Shown here piece after piece: positions 42,831 through 55,137 of a stretch of 64,000 nt of DNA. Position numbers and translations under genes: made by a program. The number at the start of each line of letters is the position of its first letter. Position 1 is the first letter of the stretch. The notes beneath the pieces were generated by a model. The model saw only the letters and a program-made list of their open reading frames with translations, had not been told where the DNA came from and searched no databases. The DNA is from Physella acuta. Taxonomy: Eukaryota; Mollusca; Gastropoda; Physidae. Location: assembly GCF_028476545.1 (NCBI RefSeq), contig NW_026731610.1, positions 1,166,501 to 1,230,500 of the forward strand. The letters run 5' to 3'.

Positions 42831-43880
42831 GAAGCGTGAAGAAATACATGACTAAACGGTGCTTTTTATCTTTTTTTTGAATTCAACAAAAATGACCCCC
42901 AAAAGTCTATGTCTGTCGTCCACTGTCTAGATATGTGTGTACTAATTTTATGCCGTCGTGAAATCTAACATGGAGAATTCTACACATGTGAGGGATGTGT
43001 ATGTCGGTCTAGCAGTTAGGGCACATTATTCCTCTAACCTACAGTTGCAAAATAGCCACACTTTATTCATATTAGTTGTTAAAGATATTAATGAAGTGTA
43101 GCAGTTTGGTCACCGGGTGTTAAGTTTTTTTTGAACCGTCGTTTTCGAACTGTAAGAAGTGTAGCACTAAAGCGAGCGGATAATGATCTATATATATAAT
43201 TCTCTTCTGGGAACCGTTAGAAAACAAGCTGCAAATTAAGTGCGCCTTACAGTCCCCTCTCTTCTTCTCTATCGCTACCACCCCCTACCCCCCACCCCCC
43301 ACCCCCCACCACATGGTCTGGTGAGTTGTGGTTCACGCTCTTTACATTTTACAATCATAGAGATGGGTTTGGTGACGGCTATTAGGGGCAGATAATTTAG
43401 TTTGAAACGATTTTAAACTTAGAGGAGGTAACTAAGAGGAGGCTGCTTTCACGTGGGGGGGGGGGGGTGGGGGGGATAGGGGGGGGGGGGGTTAGTGCTT
43501 TTAGGCAAATATTTTCAGTGGCAGCATTGGTACTGTCGAATTCACAAATTATAAATTACTGAAAAGTAGAAAAAAACAACTAATAGCGGCGTATGATACG
43601 CAGCGGGTCGGCTCGTATGTCTTGAAATGTATTTTTGAACTGTTAAAAGAAAAGGTTCTAAGCTATCGAATGTTGATGTTTCAAGATAGAGATGAGTTTC
43701 CTCATTTTGAAAAAAAAAGATTTTTGATCGAGCTCACAATGTTCTGATAGAGATTCCTCTAACAGTTCTTTCTCTTTGTATGTGAAAGTGAATTCTATGA
43801 TTTCATTTTACAAAGTGCTTTCTGTTGATATGTTTCATTATTTAACAAACAGCTTTTTTTTTTAAATTCTTAATATTTAA
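42831..43880 (+). repeat. B-like fragments and unclassified sequence
   Basis: B phrases appear at 42945-43060 (TAACATGGAGAATTCTACAC, GTTAGGGCACATTATTCC). The rest has poly-C (43262-43310, CCCCCCA-type) and poly-G (43456-43490) tracts and a GCGGCGTATGATACGC palindrome at 43586. No gene. Confidence 0.5.
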
Positions 43881-44170
43881 TGTGTAGACTAAATCATCTA
43901 TTATTTTTCATATATTTCTTTGATTTATTAAATGTTATTGATAGAGTCCCCACAATTCAATATGTTGTCGATCTCCGTCTCTATCATTGATCGTTTTGCT
44001 TAATTGCGTTTTAAATTATATGTTTCCCACTGCTGTCAAACCTCTACCGCGTACAACTTTTCTATTTTACTGTTGTTTGAATTGAATTGACCTTAATAGA
44101 TTGAGTTTTTTGCAATAAAGCTCAACTTTACCGTGTCGGCCTTGATGGTCTACTGTAGTCTTTGTCTTTG
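43881..44170 (+). repeat. Diverged module D
   Basis: GATCGTTTTGCTTAATTGCG, CCACTGCTGTCAAACCTCTACCG and CCGTGTCGGCCTTGATGGTC line up with D but are among the most diverged copies. Confidence 0.6.
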
Positions 44171-44470
44171 ATGGTAGATTTGATCCTAGCAAATGTTGCT
44201 TGGAACTTTTTTCAATTTTTCAGCTGCACGACGCCTACCTAGGAGCAATCCTATGTAGGATGATCCGTCACGACACCATCGAACTTACGATAATCTCGAC
44301 CAACTATACTCAACGATCAACTCGACTACTCAAATTTCACAACCTACGATTATTCATCTCTCGGCTACTTAAATAGCATTATCCAAAATAAAATAAAATA
44401 AAGATAAAATAAACATTATTTAATACTTTATTACATATTTTAGAGGTAATTAATTATTCAGAAATCCAAA
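44171..44470 (+). other. Possible retroposon 3' end
   Basis: A GC-richer block (CAGCTGCACGACGCCTACC to CTCTCGGCTACTTAAATAGC) ending in AAAATAAAATAAAATAAAG, the look of a LINE or SINE tail. Only one copy is in the window, so the family cannot be named. Confidence 0.35.
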
Positions 44471-44632
44471 AAATACCAAGAGGCAAAAAAGGTTGACCAA
44501 TGAACTATGTAAAAAAATACTAGGCCTTAAATAAATGATGGTATTAAATTTTGTGAATAAAATAATTGTTTGCATTCTTCGAGTGTTGCTGTATATCACA
44601 TATAAAAAATTAATAGTATACATTTAGATTTT
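44471..44632 (+). repeat. Module F, short
   Basis: AGGCAAAAAAGGTTGACC, ATTGTTTGCATTCTTCGAGTG. Confidence 0.7.
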
Positions 44633-44960
44633 GTCCCTTGTTTTCAAGGGATCCAAAATTTAATTTTCATCATTATAAAGTGTCAATTATTAAACAAGAG
44701 GTTTAACAATTTAACCGATTCAGCAAGTCTTTTATCTTTAACTTTAGCCAACGTTTTAGAGACAAATAGTTATTTAAAAATCGAAGAATTTCAAAAATGG
44801 ACATTATTTTCCGTATTGATATAATACTTTTTGTGATTGATAATAAAAGTAAAACAATTATGTTTGTTTTTATTCTATTATTTTTCTCTTTCATTAGAAA
44901 AAAAAAATAAGTTATCGGTTGTTTCCCCTGGTTTCAAAAACTTTAACTGGGAAGCAACTA
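44633..44960 (+). repeat. Module A, copy 15
   Basis: Left hairpin CCCTTGTTTTCAAGGG and right GTTGTTTCCC/GGGAAGCAAC. It is followed by G. Confidence 0.9.
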
Positions 44961-46330
44961 ATACAAATAAATAACAGATCCGAATAAATTAGATTTTTCA
45001 AGAATGCAATATATTTAATGTTATTATTTATTAAACAATTTTTTATTTCGCATATTATATTTATATATATAGAGTTTGTTTGATTAAAAAATATGCAACA
45101 AATTCCCGTGACAATTAGTGAATGAAACTAAAGATCTTTTGTACTGGTAAGTGCATTAATTTTAAAATTATAAACTAATGTTGTGCATAATTTTAGAATA
45201 ACGTATGCACCATTTCTTTTTATAGTAAGACGACTCATGCACAAGAGATAAAAATCCTTTCTCACTTATCTGTTCACACTTCGAGGTTGTTTGTTTTTGT
45301 TTTTTTTTTTTATCTTTTTTTACTAAAGCTTCTCAAATATTAAAACTACTTAAATTCAAAATTGAAAAAAAGCTCAATCATTCTGTTAAACGAATTGATT
45401 TGTGTTCCTTGATTTTCCTATGTCTACGACAGGGGTCTCCAAACTACGGCCCGCGGGCCGGATGCGGCCCGCGATGTCCTCTCATCCGGCCCGCGGAGAT
45501 TTTTTTGTTTACGGAAAAAACGTTCGTTGGTGATTGCTGAGGATTTTTGCCCAGAAAAATCAATGATATGCCTGGAAGAAACTGGCCCCCGAAATGAAAT
45601 TTGATAGTTAATGCGGCCCTCGGACTAAAAAGTTTGGAGACCCCTGGTCTACGAAATAAAGAAACTGGATTAAATATAAATAGACCTCATTTTAAACTTT
45701 TAAACTGTTCTTTAAACTTAAAGATATATTCTTTTATAATTTTCCGCATGGTCTAATTTGCTTTTCGGTAATAGTGCGTTTTTTTTTAATATCTTTGTAA
45801 ACCTTGCTTTCGTCAACTCGTTTCTCTCGATTGCTACATGCCGTACGATCGTGCCGTACGATCGTGCCGTACGATAGTGCCGTACGATCATATGACTTCA
45901 TGTATTGTTAATAAAGACATGGCTCGTGTGAATGCGATATTAACTTTTAAGACCTATTTCGTTCTATGGACCTTTTTTTATGCCAGTTTCTACAGAGAAA
46001 AATATTCAGCACAAAACGGAACGCATGTACTTTTATGTCTAAGGACTTAACTACGTATCGGAACTTCTTTCCGAATCACTAAGTACATACAAATCATCTG
46101 ACGGACAAAAGTCATTACATCGCTAACATTGTACTTTGAGCTAGCGGAGATAAGCGATATGAACCTATTGTATGTTTTCGCGATTATTCAGTCCTAGTCT
46201 ACACCTTCCCCATTACTAGTTATCATCTTTCCTAGGACTAATCCGCACCTCCACGAGTCAACAACTCCTCTAGTCCGCACCTCCATTAGTCCACACATCC
46301 CCTAGCACTGTTTAAGCGTGAAGATTTACA
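44961..46330 (+). repeat. Module G with nested hAT
   Basis: Full-length G split by the hAT MITE at 45430. It has a local GTGCCGTACGATC triplication (45839-45885), where other G copies have one unit. It ends in a degenerate 22-bp minisatellite. Confidence 0.85.
45430..45646. mobile_element. hAT MITE, CAGGGGTCTCCAAAC family, 217 bp
   Basis: Ends CAGGGGTCTCCAAACTACGG and AGTTTGGAGACCCCTG with perfect 8-bp duplications GTCTACGA (45422-45429, 45647-45654). The G copy at 32382 shows the unoccupied site. Confidence 0.97.
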
Positions 46331-46505
46331 TGACTAAACGGTGTTTTTTTTTTTTTTTTTTTTTTTTAATTGAAAGAAAAAAAAAACGTTTCTAGTAGAA
46401 CGTCCTCTAACAGCTCTTTCTCTATGTACGTGAATGTAAATTCTAAGAGATGTGCTTAATTGCGTTTTGAATTCCTTGTTTCGCAATGTTGTCAATCATC
46501 TACCG
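46331..46505 (+). repeat. Diverged D fragment with poly-T
   Basis: T24 run at 46344-46367, then TGTTTCGCAATGTTGTCAATC of module D, interrupted at 46505 by a hAT MITE. Confidence 0.6.
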
Positions 46506-46714
46506 CAGGGGTCGGTAACCTGCGGCTCGCGAGCCGCATGCGGCTCTTTTGATATCAAGATGCGGCTCTCCAGCTCCTTGAACAATTACTAATAATCTTA
46601 ATAAAAAAATAAAATATTTGAAATAAAAAAAGTGTTAGTGGCTCTTTAAAACAAGGGAAATTTTGAAAATTTGTAACTTTTGGCTCTTCCGCTTCAAAAG
46701 GTTGCCGACCCCTG
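46506..46714. mobile_element. hAT MITE, 209 bp, perfect TSD
   Basis: Ends CAGGGGTCGGTAACC and GGTTGCCGACCCCTG with 8-bp duplications ATCTACCG (46498-46505, 46715-46722). It splits the module D word ATTTACCGCTTAC. Confidence 0.97.
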
Positions 46715-47100
46715 ATCTACCGCGTACAATCGTTACTTCAACTTTTTCTGTTACTAATGCTGTCTGTATTGAATTGATCTTTATTGATTGAGATGTTTTT
46801 AATTTTAAGCTAAATGTGTCCATGTTGACTGTTTTAGTCTACCAGCATTTGTGGTAAAAACAAAAAACAAACGTATTTGTGTTACCACCTGCCTAAGGTT
46901 GTTTTATTATATTCCTAGATACTACGTGGACAGTCCAGTAGGTTTACATAAAAAACATACAATGTTTGCCGAAAAACCATATATTAAAAACACAACCGTT
47001 TTAAACGAAGATAAAGTATATTATGTCATTCAATTATTAAAAAAAAAAAAAAAAACAATATTAATTGCAAAAACAAAAGTACAAACAGATCTATTAAACT
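46715..47100 (+). repeat. Module D end and module J
   Basis: Continues D after the hAT, passes CCAGCATTTGTGGTA into J (TGTTACCACCTGCCTAAGG). Confidence 0.75.
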
Positions 47101-48212
47101 CAGGGGACGGCAACCTTTTGAGATAGAAGAGCCAAAAGTTACAATTTACACAATTTCCAAATTTTAAAGAGCCGCCAACATTTTAAAACTATTATTATTA
47201 ATATTATGCTCTGTGTGTGTGTGTGTGTGTTTTTCTTTTATGCATTACTACACCTTTCATCCGATCGCCTTGAAACTTGGGAAAATTGTTGAAAATACTC
47301 CTAAGGAGGTTTTAGTGCAAACATTTTTTTTAAATTTCGCAAACGCGGCGCCCCAGGGGAGTAGAGGTAGTTGGCATCCGTTAATCTGGCGTTCTGCATA
47401 GTGGGTAAGGGGTACTACTATATTCAGCGGCAAACCTGCAACAGACGCAACCGCCGGCGCCTCGTCCATTTGGCGACCCTGCGAGCACTATAGCGCCTAT
47501 ATTGTTTTTCTTTTTGGCTGTACACTATAGACACGATGGGCAACAATACTTTAATTTTAAACAGCGCGATAGGCAATGGATACAATAGGTTGTTATAGTC
47601 GCTCACTAAATTGAATTAGGCGCGTACTCCGGCGTCACTGCAGAGTGCGATTCGGCGCCCAGGGCTATCCCGTCAGCACTAAGCGCCTACATTAGTTTTA
47701 AGGAGCACCCTACAATACGACATTCGATAATTAAACCGAGCTAGGGGCTACGCGACGCCCCAGCGGTAGTGTTATCGGATTCACGAGAGCGCCACTTACC
47801 GTCGGTGAGTGATTAACGGTGATATTACGGTGAGTGATTAACTTACACTCAAGGCTTTCACACAGCACGCCATGGTGGTCGGCGCTAGTTCCCCGATAAA
47901 TATGATCCAAACACAGGCATTCTTTATATTTAAATAACTCAGTTTTAGGAAACAAGGAAGTGTGTCTACATTGAAATATCGATTCACTAAATATTCTAAT
48001 AGAATAGCGAGTGTTCAGCGTTTATATTTATTATTATATCGTTCATTACTGAGTGTTGCAGACTAATACTTTTATGAGCTTTAAAAATAAAATAAGATAT
48101 TTATTTATGTTTGTTCATCTAGCTGAAGAGCCGCATCTTGACATCAAAAGAGCCGCATCTTGACATCAAAAGAGCCGCATGCGGCTCGCGAGCTGCAGGT
48201 TGCCGACCCCTG
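47101..48212. mobile_element. Large hAT element with minisatellite cargo
   Basis: Ends CAGGGGACGGCAACC and GGTTGCCGACCCCTG. The interior holds a GT run, a GCATTACTACACCTTTCATC leader typical of the Helitron-like element seen in the 53708 copy, and about 370 bp of GGCGCC-rich repeat (47340-47715). The right part (CCTAAAACTGAGTTATTT inverted, then AATATTCTAATAGAATAGCG) is shared with 53708-55110 in the opposite orientation. No clear target duplication. Confidence 0.75.
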
Positions 48213-48266
48213 GTCTAGTAATTTATATGTTGAAGGACGTCGCCATTATCAAGAATCAAGATAAAC

Positions 48267-48473
48267 CAGGGGTCGGCAACCTTTTGAAGCGGAAGAGCCA
48301 AAAGTTACAATTTTCAAAATTTCCCTGGTTTTAAAGAGCCACTAACATTTTTTTATTTCAAATATTTTATTAATTTATTAAGATTATTAGTATTTGTTCA
48401 AGGAGCTGGAGAGCCGCATCTTGATATCAAAAGAGCCGCATGCGGCTCGCGAGCCGCAGGTTGCCGACCCCTG
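48267..48473. mobile_element. hAT MITE, 207 bp, perfect TSD
   Basis: Ends CAGGGGTCGGCAACC and GGTTGCCGACCCCTG. 8-bp duplications AGATAAAC at 48259-48266 and 48474-48481. Opposite orientation to the 6444 and 46506 copies. Confidence 0.97.
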
Positions 48474-48491
48474 AGATAAACAATATGATAT

Positions 48492-48818
48492 TGCCCCTTG
48501 ATTTCAAGGGATCGAATATTTATCACATTTTATGGAACCAATTATTTTTTTTTCGGTTGTTTTAATTTCTAAATCATTTAGCTGATAATAGATGTAAAGT
48601 TTTATATACATTTTAAAGCACATTAATTATTCAAAATTCCAAAAAGTAACCTAAAGTGGACACAATATTACCTTACAACATAGTATTAGCTATGTTAAAA
48701 GTAATAATTAAAACAATTATTTTCTATTACTTTGTATTATTACTTATGTCCTAATGCAAAAATTCATGTTATAGGTTGCTTCCCTTGGCTATATTGAATA
48801 TTTCAATGGGAAACAACT
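48492..48818 (+). repeat. Module A, copy 16
   Basis: Left hairpin CCCTTGATTTCAAGGG (followed by ATCGAA instead of ATCCAA) and right GGGAAACAAC. It is followed by B, near-identical in order to 2400-2800. Confidence 0.9.
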
Positions 48819-50256
48819 AACAAAATTAAATGTTCGCTTGCATCTATTCCTCTCAGGGAAATGCCGGGATAAATTGTCCGTCAGCTAATTTTATGCCGCA
48901 ATGATATCTAAAACGGAGAATTTCAAGTTTGTCATGGTTTCTCATGGATGTGTCTTGCAGTTAGGGCACATTATTCCTCCATTGTACAGTTAAAAGATAG
49001 TCACATTGTCTTCTTGTTTGTCGATAACGATATAGATGAAGTATGGCGTACTTCTGCGAGTTTTTTTTTTCAATTTAGTTTTTATTTGCTGATATAATTC
49101 ACTTAGATATTTGGAAAACTTTCTTGAGTTCTCAGTCGTTCTGAGGCCGACAAAAACTGCTATTAGCAATTTTTTGTCTTAATTTTTTACTTAAATATCT
49201 GTAACGCCATCTTGCCTTTGTCTATTACCCCAGCAGTTACCTCATTATTAATCAGCACGCTCTATCGCTTCATGTATTTTATTTTAGCACCCAGATCGTT
49301 GGTCATCTGACATAGTGGCCAATCAAACCATTGGCTTGACCAACACGTGGACACCTAAAGCACTGTCCAGTCAGCAAAGGAGGGGCTAGCCTCGTGATAC
49401 ACATAGTACAGGTGTATATTAAGAAGGGGGGGGGGGGGGGGTTAAATCGCTTTTACTCTCTTCATACATGCTTTTACACGCGAGGTTGAGGGCCGTCGTC
49501 CCTACTGGCACTTGTTCTTTGCTATTGTATAATTTACCTTGTTATTTTTATTTACTGTAAAACTTTGTATCTCATAAAATATTTATCAATGTACCAAGTA
49601 TTTATGAAAACAAATAAATGCACATGTAGCATATGCATGTAGTTTACTGTGTTTATTGAGTAACATATAATTTTACTACACGCCGTAAACTGTGGACATT
49701 GGGTTGGCCCGAGTCATCGGACCTGATTATTAATTTTACTTGCCGGCTGTAAACCCTTGCAAGGCAAATGGTCATCAGACTTGGCTAATAGCTTTGTTGC
49801 TGCTTGCCGTTACTAGCTACTGCAACATTATAACACTTTGCTATGTCCGTGACTTAGTTCACGTGACAGTTGAATCAGATACTTACTGATTACTATTTTA
49901 CTTTACAATATTCCCGGTAGAGAAGTGGCTCGGACCATGGTACCTGTTAAGTTCCATTATTTGAATATTTTGATCAGTATTACGCTTTTATTATTTTAAC
50001 CCCTGATATCAGGTCTCTTTAACTGTTTATCGTTGACATCATCGTGTACGATAGATTAGCGTCCCCCTAATTAAATGTGATGGCTATCTCAATGTCTAGT
50101 TCATTGATCACTTTGATCAAAGGTTACTTCAACTGTTCTGTTACTAATGATGTCTACATTAAATTGACCATTATAGCTTAACATTTTATAAGTAAAGCTA
50201 AAGTTGGCCATGTCGGCCATGTTGGTCTAGCAGTTTGTGGGGCAAAACAAAATAAA
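48819..50256 (+). repeat. Array modules B-C-D, near-complete copy
   Basis: Colinear with 2733-4368 including the G-run (49427-49441) after TATATTAAG. The D part retains GCCGGCTGTAAACCCTTGC and TCACGTGACAGTTG. Confidence 0.85.
49298..49344 (+). repeat. Module C nested hairpin, copy 7
   Basis: Outer GTTGGTCA/TGACCAAC perfect; inner GCCAAT/ATTGGC perfect, with a CAAACC loop. Confidence 0.85.
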
Positions 50257-50818
50257 GCGGGAGTGATCTCATTTAAACTTTCTCGTATTTTGTTAAGTAG
50301 CAATAAGGGTTCTGATAAAAAAAAAAACTCATTTTTTATGCTGTATGCTAGTATGATATTAAATTATCAAATATGATAAAAGTATCAAATTATGAAGGTT
50401 CTTTTAAGAAGCCCGAAGTACAAAAAGATAATATCGTCAACCAAACTTATACGATTAGCAAGATACAGGCTTTTGATAAACCGGAAGTAAAGTAAGCACC
50501 TGTTACGCTTACTGGGAATGGATCCAAAGTTTAGAGAAAACTACATATTTGCTATAATACTTACATATGAACTGTTGTCAAGCTAACAATAAAGGACAGG
50601 ATTACAAAACTATGTTTTTCGGACTACGGGTGGTTATAAAATGTCCAAAGTTTGTCCAGATCTCGGTTTAGATTTTTTTTTTGCTAGATTGTAATACATC
50701 CTTTATACTGCGTATACGTTAAAGTAGAGAGGTGTAAAACGGTATAAACTGTCAACATTTAATTAAATGTGTGTGCACAATTATAATACTTTCTCTAACT
50801 CTGTATACGAGAAGGTAA
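50257..50818 (+). repeat. Module E, uninterrupted copy (562 bp)
   Basis: The most complete E: AAAGCGGGAGTGATCTC, AGATACAGGCTTTTGATAAA, CCGGAAGTAAAGTAAGC, TTTTTTGCTAGATTGTAATAC and the TTTCTCTAACTCTGTATACGAGAAGG end. It is useful as reference for the interrupted copies. Confidence 0.8.
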
Positions 50819-51070
50819 AAGGGTACTTGCATTACCACCCACCTAGTGTATGCTTCATTAAATTGAGAAGGGAGGAGAGTACTAGAATAATTTACATAAG
50901 AAGCAAACAAGGTTGACCGTTGAACCATGGAACAGAAACGTTTTAAACAAGTCTTAAAGAAATTATGGTATTAAATAATGCCAATAAGAATAATTGTTTG
51001 CAAACTTCGAGTGCAGCTACATGTCACATAAGAACAACAGCATATCATTTACATTTAGCTCGTGTCCTTT
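50819..51070 (+). repeat. Module F
   Basis: GGAGAGTACTAGAATAATTT, AAACGTTTTAAACAAG, CAGCTACATGTCACATAAG. It stops before A; an unrelated 530-bp stretch intervenes. Confidence 0.8.
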
Positions 51071-51139
51071 GTTTTTAGTGTCTTTTAGATACTTTTCTAA
51101 AGAGCAAGCTGGCATAGATACAAATAAATCATTATGTAC

Positions 51140-51290
51140 ACAATATCATGTCTTGTAACCAGTGTTACTTATATTAGTATTACTTATATCATTTATACAT
51201 TATCATGTATTGTAACCTGTGTTACTTATATCAATATTATTTATATCATTTATACATTATCATGTCTTATTACCAGTATTATTTTTATCA
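51140..51290 (+). repeat. AT-rich tandem repeat, about 65-bp unit
   Basis: TATCATGTMTTGTAACC and TTACTTATATYA recur at about 51147, 51204 and 51257. Confidence 0.75.
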
Positions 51291-51411
51291 TTTGCTAAAA
51301 CAGCTTTGACAATAGGTAAAGTGCGTTTTGAATACATTGATTGATATGATTTCCTAGTAAGTGACAAATACTAAACGTCTAAACTGAACTGGAGTAGCAA
51401 TTGATTAACGT

Positions 51412-51590
51412 TCATTGAGGGGTCTTCGGGTGGTGGTTCAATACGTGCATCTGGATGCCTTTTTCTAGTGGGAGGTTTATGTTGCAAATGCGGCAAGCGT
51501 AAGTAGTCCGTCTTGTTGTTCTTGCCTGTAGTGCATTGTTATGTCGGTGTGTATTATTTTATCGTCACAGATGCTACACTGTTTGAGATT
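51412..51590 (-). pseudogene. C2H2 zinc-finger coding fragment
   Basis: The minus strand shows two cysteine-pair units. One is QCSICDDKIIHTDITMHYRQ (C-x2-C-x12-H). In another frame a few codons later comes TYACRICNINLPLEKGIQMH followed by VLNHHPKTPQ-stop, a full C-x2-C-x12-H-x3-H finger. An acceptor-like AAATCTCAAACAG precedes the first cysteine. The frame change between the units and the absence of other exons suggest a decayed displaced exon of a zinc-finger gene. Such fingers bind nucleic acid or protein; the parent gene cannot be named. Confidence 0.55.
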
Positions 51591-51598
51591 TGTTTTTG

Positions 51599-51936
51599 TC
51601 CCTTGATTTCAAGGGATCCAAAATTTGAAAGAGTTTTAATATATACAAAATTTTAATATTAAAGCCGTGGTTTCATATGTTAAAAGAATCAGAAAGTCAT
51701 TTAGCTGAAGCTTTCCTGCTAAATTTTAAAGAAAATTAATTATTCAAAAGTAAAAAAAAAATATCGAAATTGGACTTTGCTCTTCATAATAGCATATAAA
51801 TACTGGTTGCAATTGAAAAATAGCAAATAATCTGCTACTATTCCACTGCATTCTTATTTTGTTCTGTAACAAAAAAAAAAACACGTTATTGGTTGCTCCC
51901 TTTGTTGACAATAAAAAGTTTAAAATGGGAAACAAC
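51599..51936 (+). repeat. Module A, copy 17
   Basis: Left hairpin CCCTTGATTTCAAGGG. Right arm GGGAAACAAC against GTTGCTCCC. It is followed by H. Confidence 0.9.
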
Positions 51937-52018
51937 AATGAAATAGTCTATGTAAAACGATACAATTTTTAACAATTCAATATATTTTATATTATTCATT
52001 ACAGTGTTGCATTGAGCA

Positions 52019-52286
52019 CAGAGGCGTAGCGAGGGGGTCGGGGGCAGGGGGCGGGCAGGACATATGTCCCCGGGCGCCGACCTTAGGGGGGGGGGCGATA
52101 AAATTGGTTTGAAAAACAAATCGAAAGTTTGAGGGGGGGGGGGAGGGGAATGCACATCGAAAGTTTGAGGGGTAGGGGGGGGGGGGGCGAGGGGGTGCAA
52201 ATCAAAAGTTTGAGGGATGGGGGTGGGGGGGCGAAGGGGGTGCAAATCGAAAGTTTGTCACCGGGCTCCGGGAAGGGTCGCCTCTG
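52019..52286. mobile_element. G-rich hAT MITE, 268 bp, perfect TSD
   Basis: Ends CAGAGGCG and CGCCTCTG with perfect 8-bp duplications ATTGAGCA (52011-52018, 52287-52294). The interior consists of G-runs and four or five units of a repeat with GTGCAAATCGAAAGTTTGAG (about 50 bp). The unoccupied site is visible in module H at 36657 onward (GTTGTATTGAGCATATTAT). The fragment at 26722 is a relative. Confidence 0.93.
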
Positions 52287-52520
52287 ATTGAGCATATTAT
52301 ATTTATAACTAGCGAGTTTGTTCATACGAACGTTTACTTTTACATTCTTGGTCGTCATCTTTGTAATTGTAATGGCGATTGTGATTGTGATAGTGATTCT
52401 GATTGTGATTGCTGTTGTAATTGTGTTTGTGATTTTGATTGTGATAAAGACTTTTCATTGAACATTTTTTTTTTATTTACAGAAAACTGGGTATGCTGCT
52501 ACTTGTTATATTGCAAAGAA
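52287..52520 (+). repeat. Module H, 3' part
   Basis: TATTTATAACTAGCGAGTTTG, a short degenerate GATTGT array (52375-52450), ACAGAAAACTGGGTATGCTGC, then truncation into B. Confidence 0.8.
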
Positions 52521-53268
52521 AATAAATCGTATGGCGCCATGAAATCTAAAATGAAGAATTCTACACATGTCATGGATGTATCTAGCAGTTATTCCTCTAT
52601 CCTACAGTTGCTCTATAGCCACAATGTCTTCCTGTCTGTCAACAAATATGTGGATAAAGTGTGGCGGGTCTGCAACTCAGTTCTTTGGTTTCAGGACTAT
52701 GGTGTAGGGGTTTTCATTTGTAGATTTTAAAACGTTTCGAACTGTGGCCTGCTCACAAAGTTCTGAGAGAGCGCCCTCTATTAGCTCCTTTAGTATATTT
52801 ACGTACATCTACGAGTTATTTGTATATAGTTGTTGTTTGCTGATATGTTTCACTTCAATGTTTAGCAATCTTTGCGCTTTAATTTTTGTTCTCAGTCGTT
52901 CTTACGGTAAAGACAGCTGCTTTGAGCAAATACTGTTTTAATATATTTTGTTTTAATTAACCATCTGTGACGGTAAAACGTTATACCGCCATCTTGCCTT
53001 TGTTTACGACCCTTCCAGTTGCCCGCATTCTCATCTTCCCCCTCCCCCCACCCTCACCCCCACTTTTGATAAATTATTTCAGCACACAGATCGCTGGTCA
53101 TGTTACATAGTGGCCCAAGTATGTCATAGGCTTGTCCAACTCGTGTACACATAAGACTTAAATTAATCATAGTATTAAATAATGCTAATAAAAATAATTG
53201 TTGGCAAACTTCGAGTTCAGCTACATGTCACACAATAACAACAACAGATAATTTTCATTTTCAACTTG
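52521..53268 (+). repeat. Array modules B-C-F
   Basis: B (GGCGCCATGAAATCTAAAATG, with the long TGGATAAAGTGTGGCGGGTC section), C with a decayed hairpin (53093-53140), and F end. Confidence 0.8.
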
Positions 53269-53597
53269 TCCCTTGTTTTACAAGGGATCCAAAATTTCTT
53301 CTTTTGTTTTTAACGAGGCAACATGTGTAAAGCGGTGGTTTCTCATCTGGACAAATGCAGCCAGTCATTGAGCTAATGCTTTTTCACATATTTTAGAGCA
53401 ATTTTAATTTTCAGAAATCCAAAATTTGTCAAGAATAGATAGAACATTAGGAAAGAAAATATTAATAACGTTGTCATATATAATAAATAAAATAATCATT
53501 TTAGTTGATATTGTATTATTGCTTTTGTTCTCAGATACACATTTTTTATGTTTGTTACTTCCCCTGGATGCCATAAATTTTAATATGGGACACAACT
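53269..53597 (+). repeat. Module A, copy 18
   Basis: Left hairpin CCCTTGTTTTACAAGGG as in copies 3 and 20. Right GGGACACAAC. It is followed by 110 bp of B up to a hAT element. Confidence 0.9.
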
Positions 53598-53707
53598 CAG
53601 ACAACAAAATATTCTTTTGTTTCTATTCTGTCCAGGGATGTGCTGCGATGTATTTCCCGTAAACTAATTGTATCCCGCCATGAAATCTAAAATGGATAAT
53701 TCTACAC

Positions 53708-55110
<1,403 letters not shown>

Positions 55111-55137
55111 GATTAAACTCAACGATCAATATGATCT

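Noticed and set aside
51886-52358. Proline-rich frames of 91-119 codons
   Set aside because: Antisense of the G-rich hAT MITE repeats (52019-52286).
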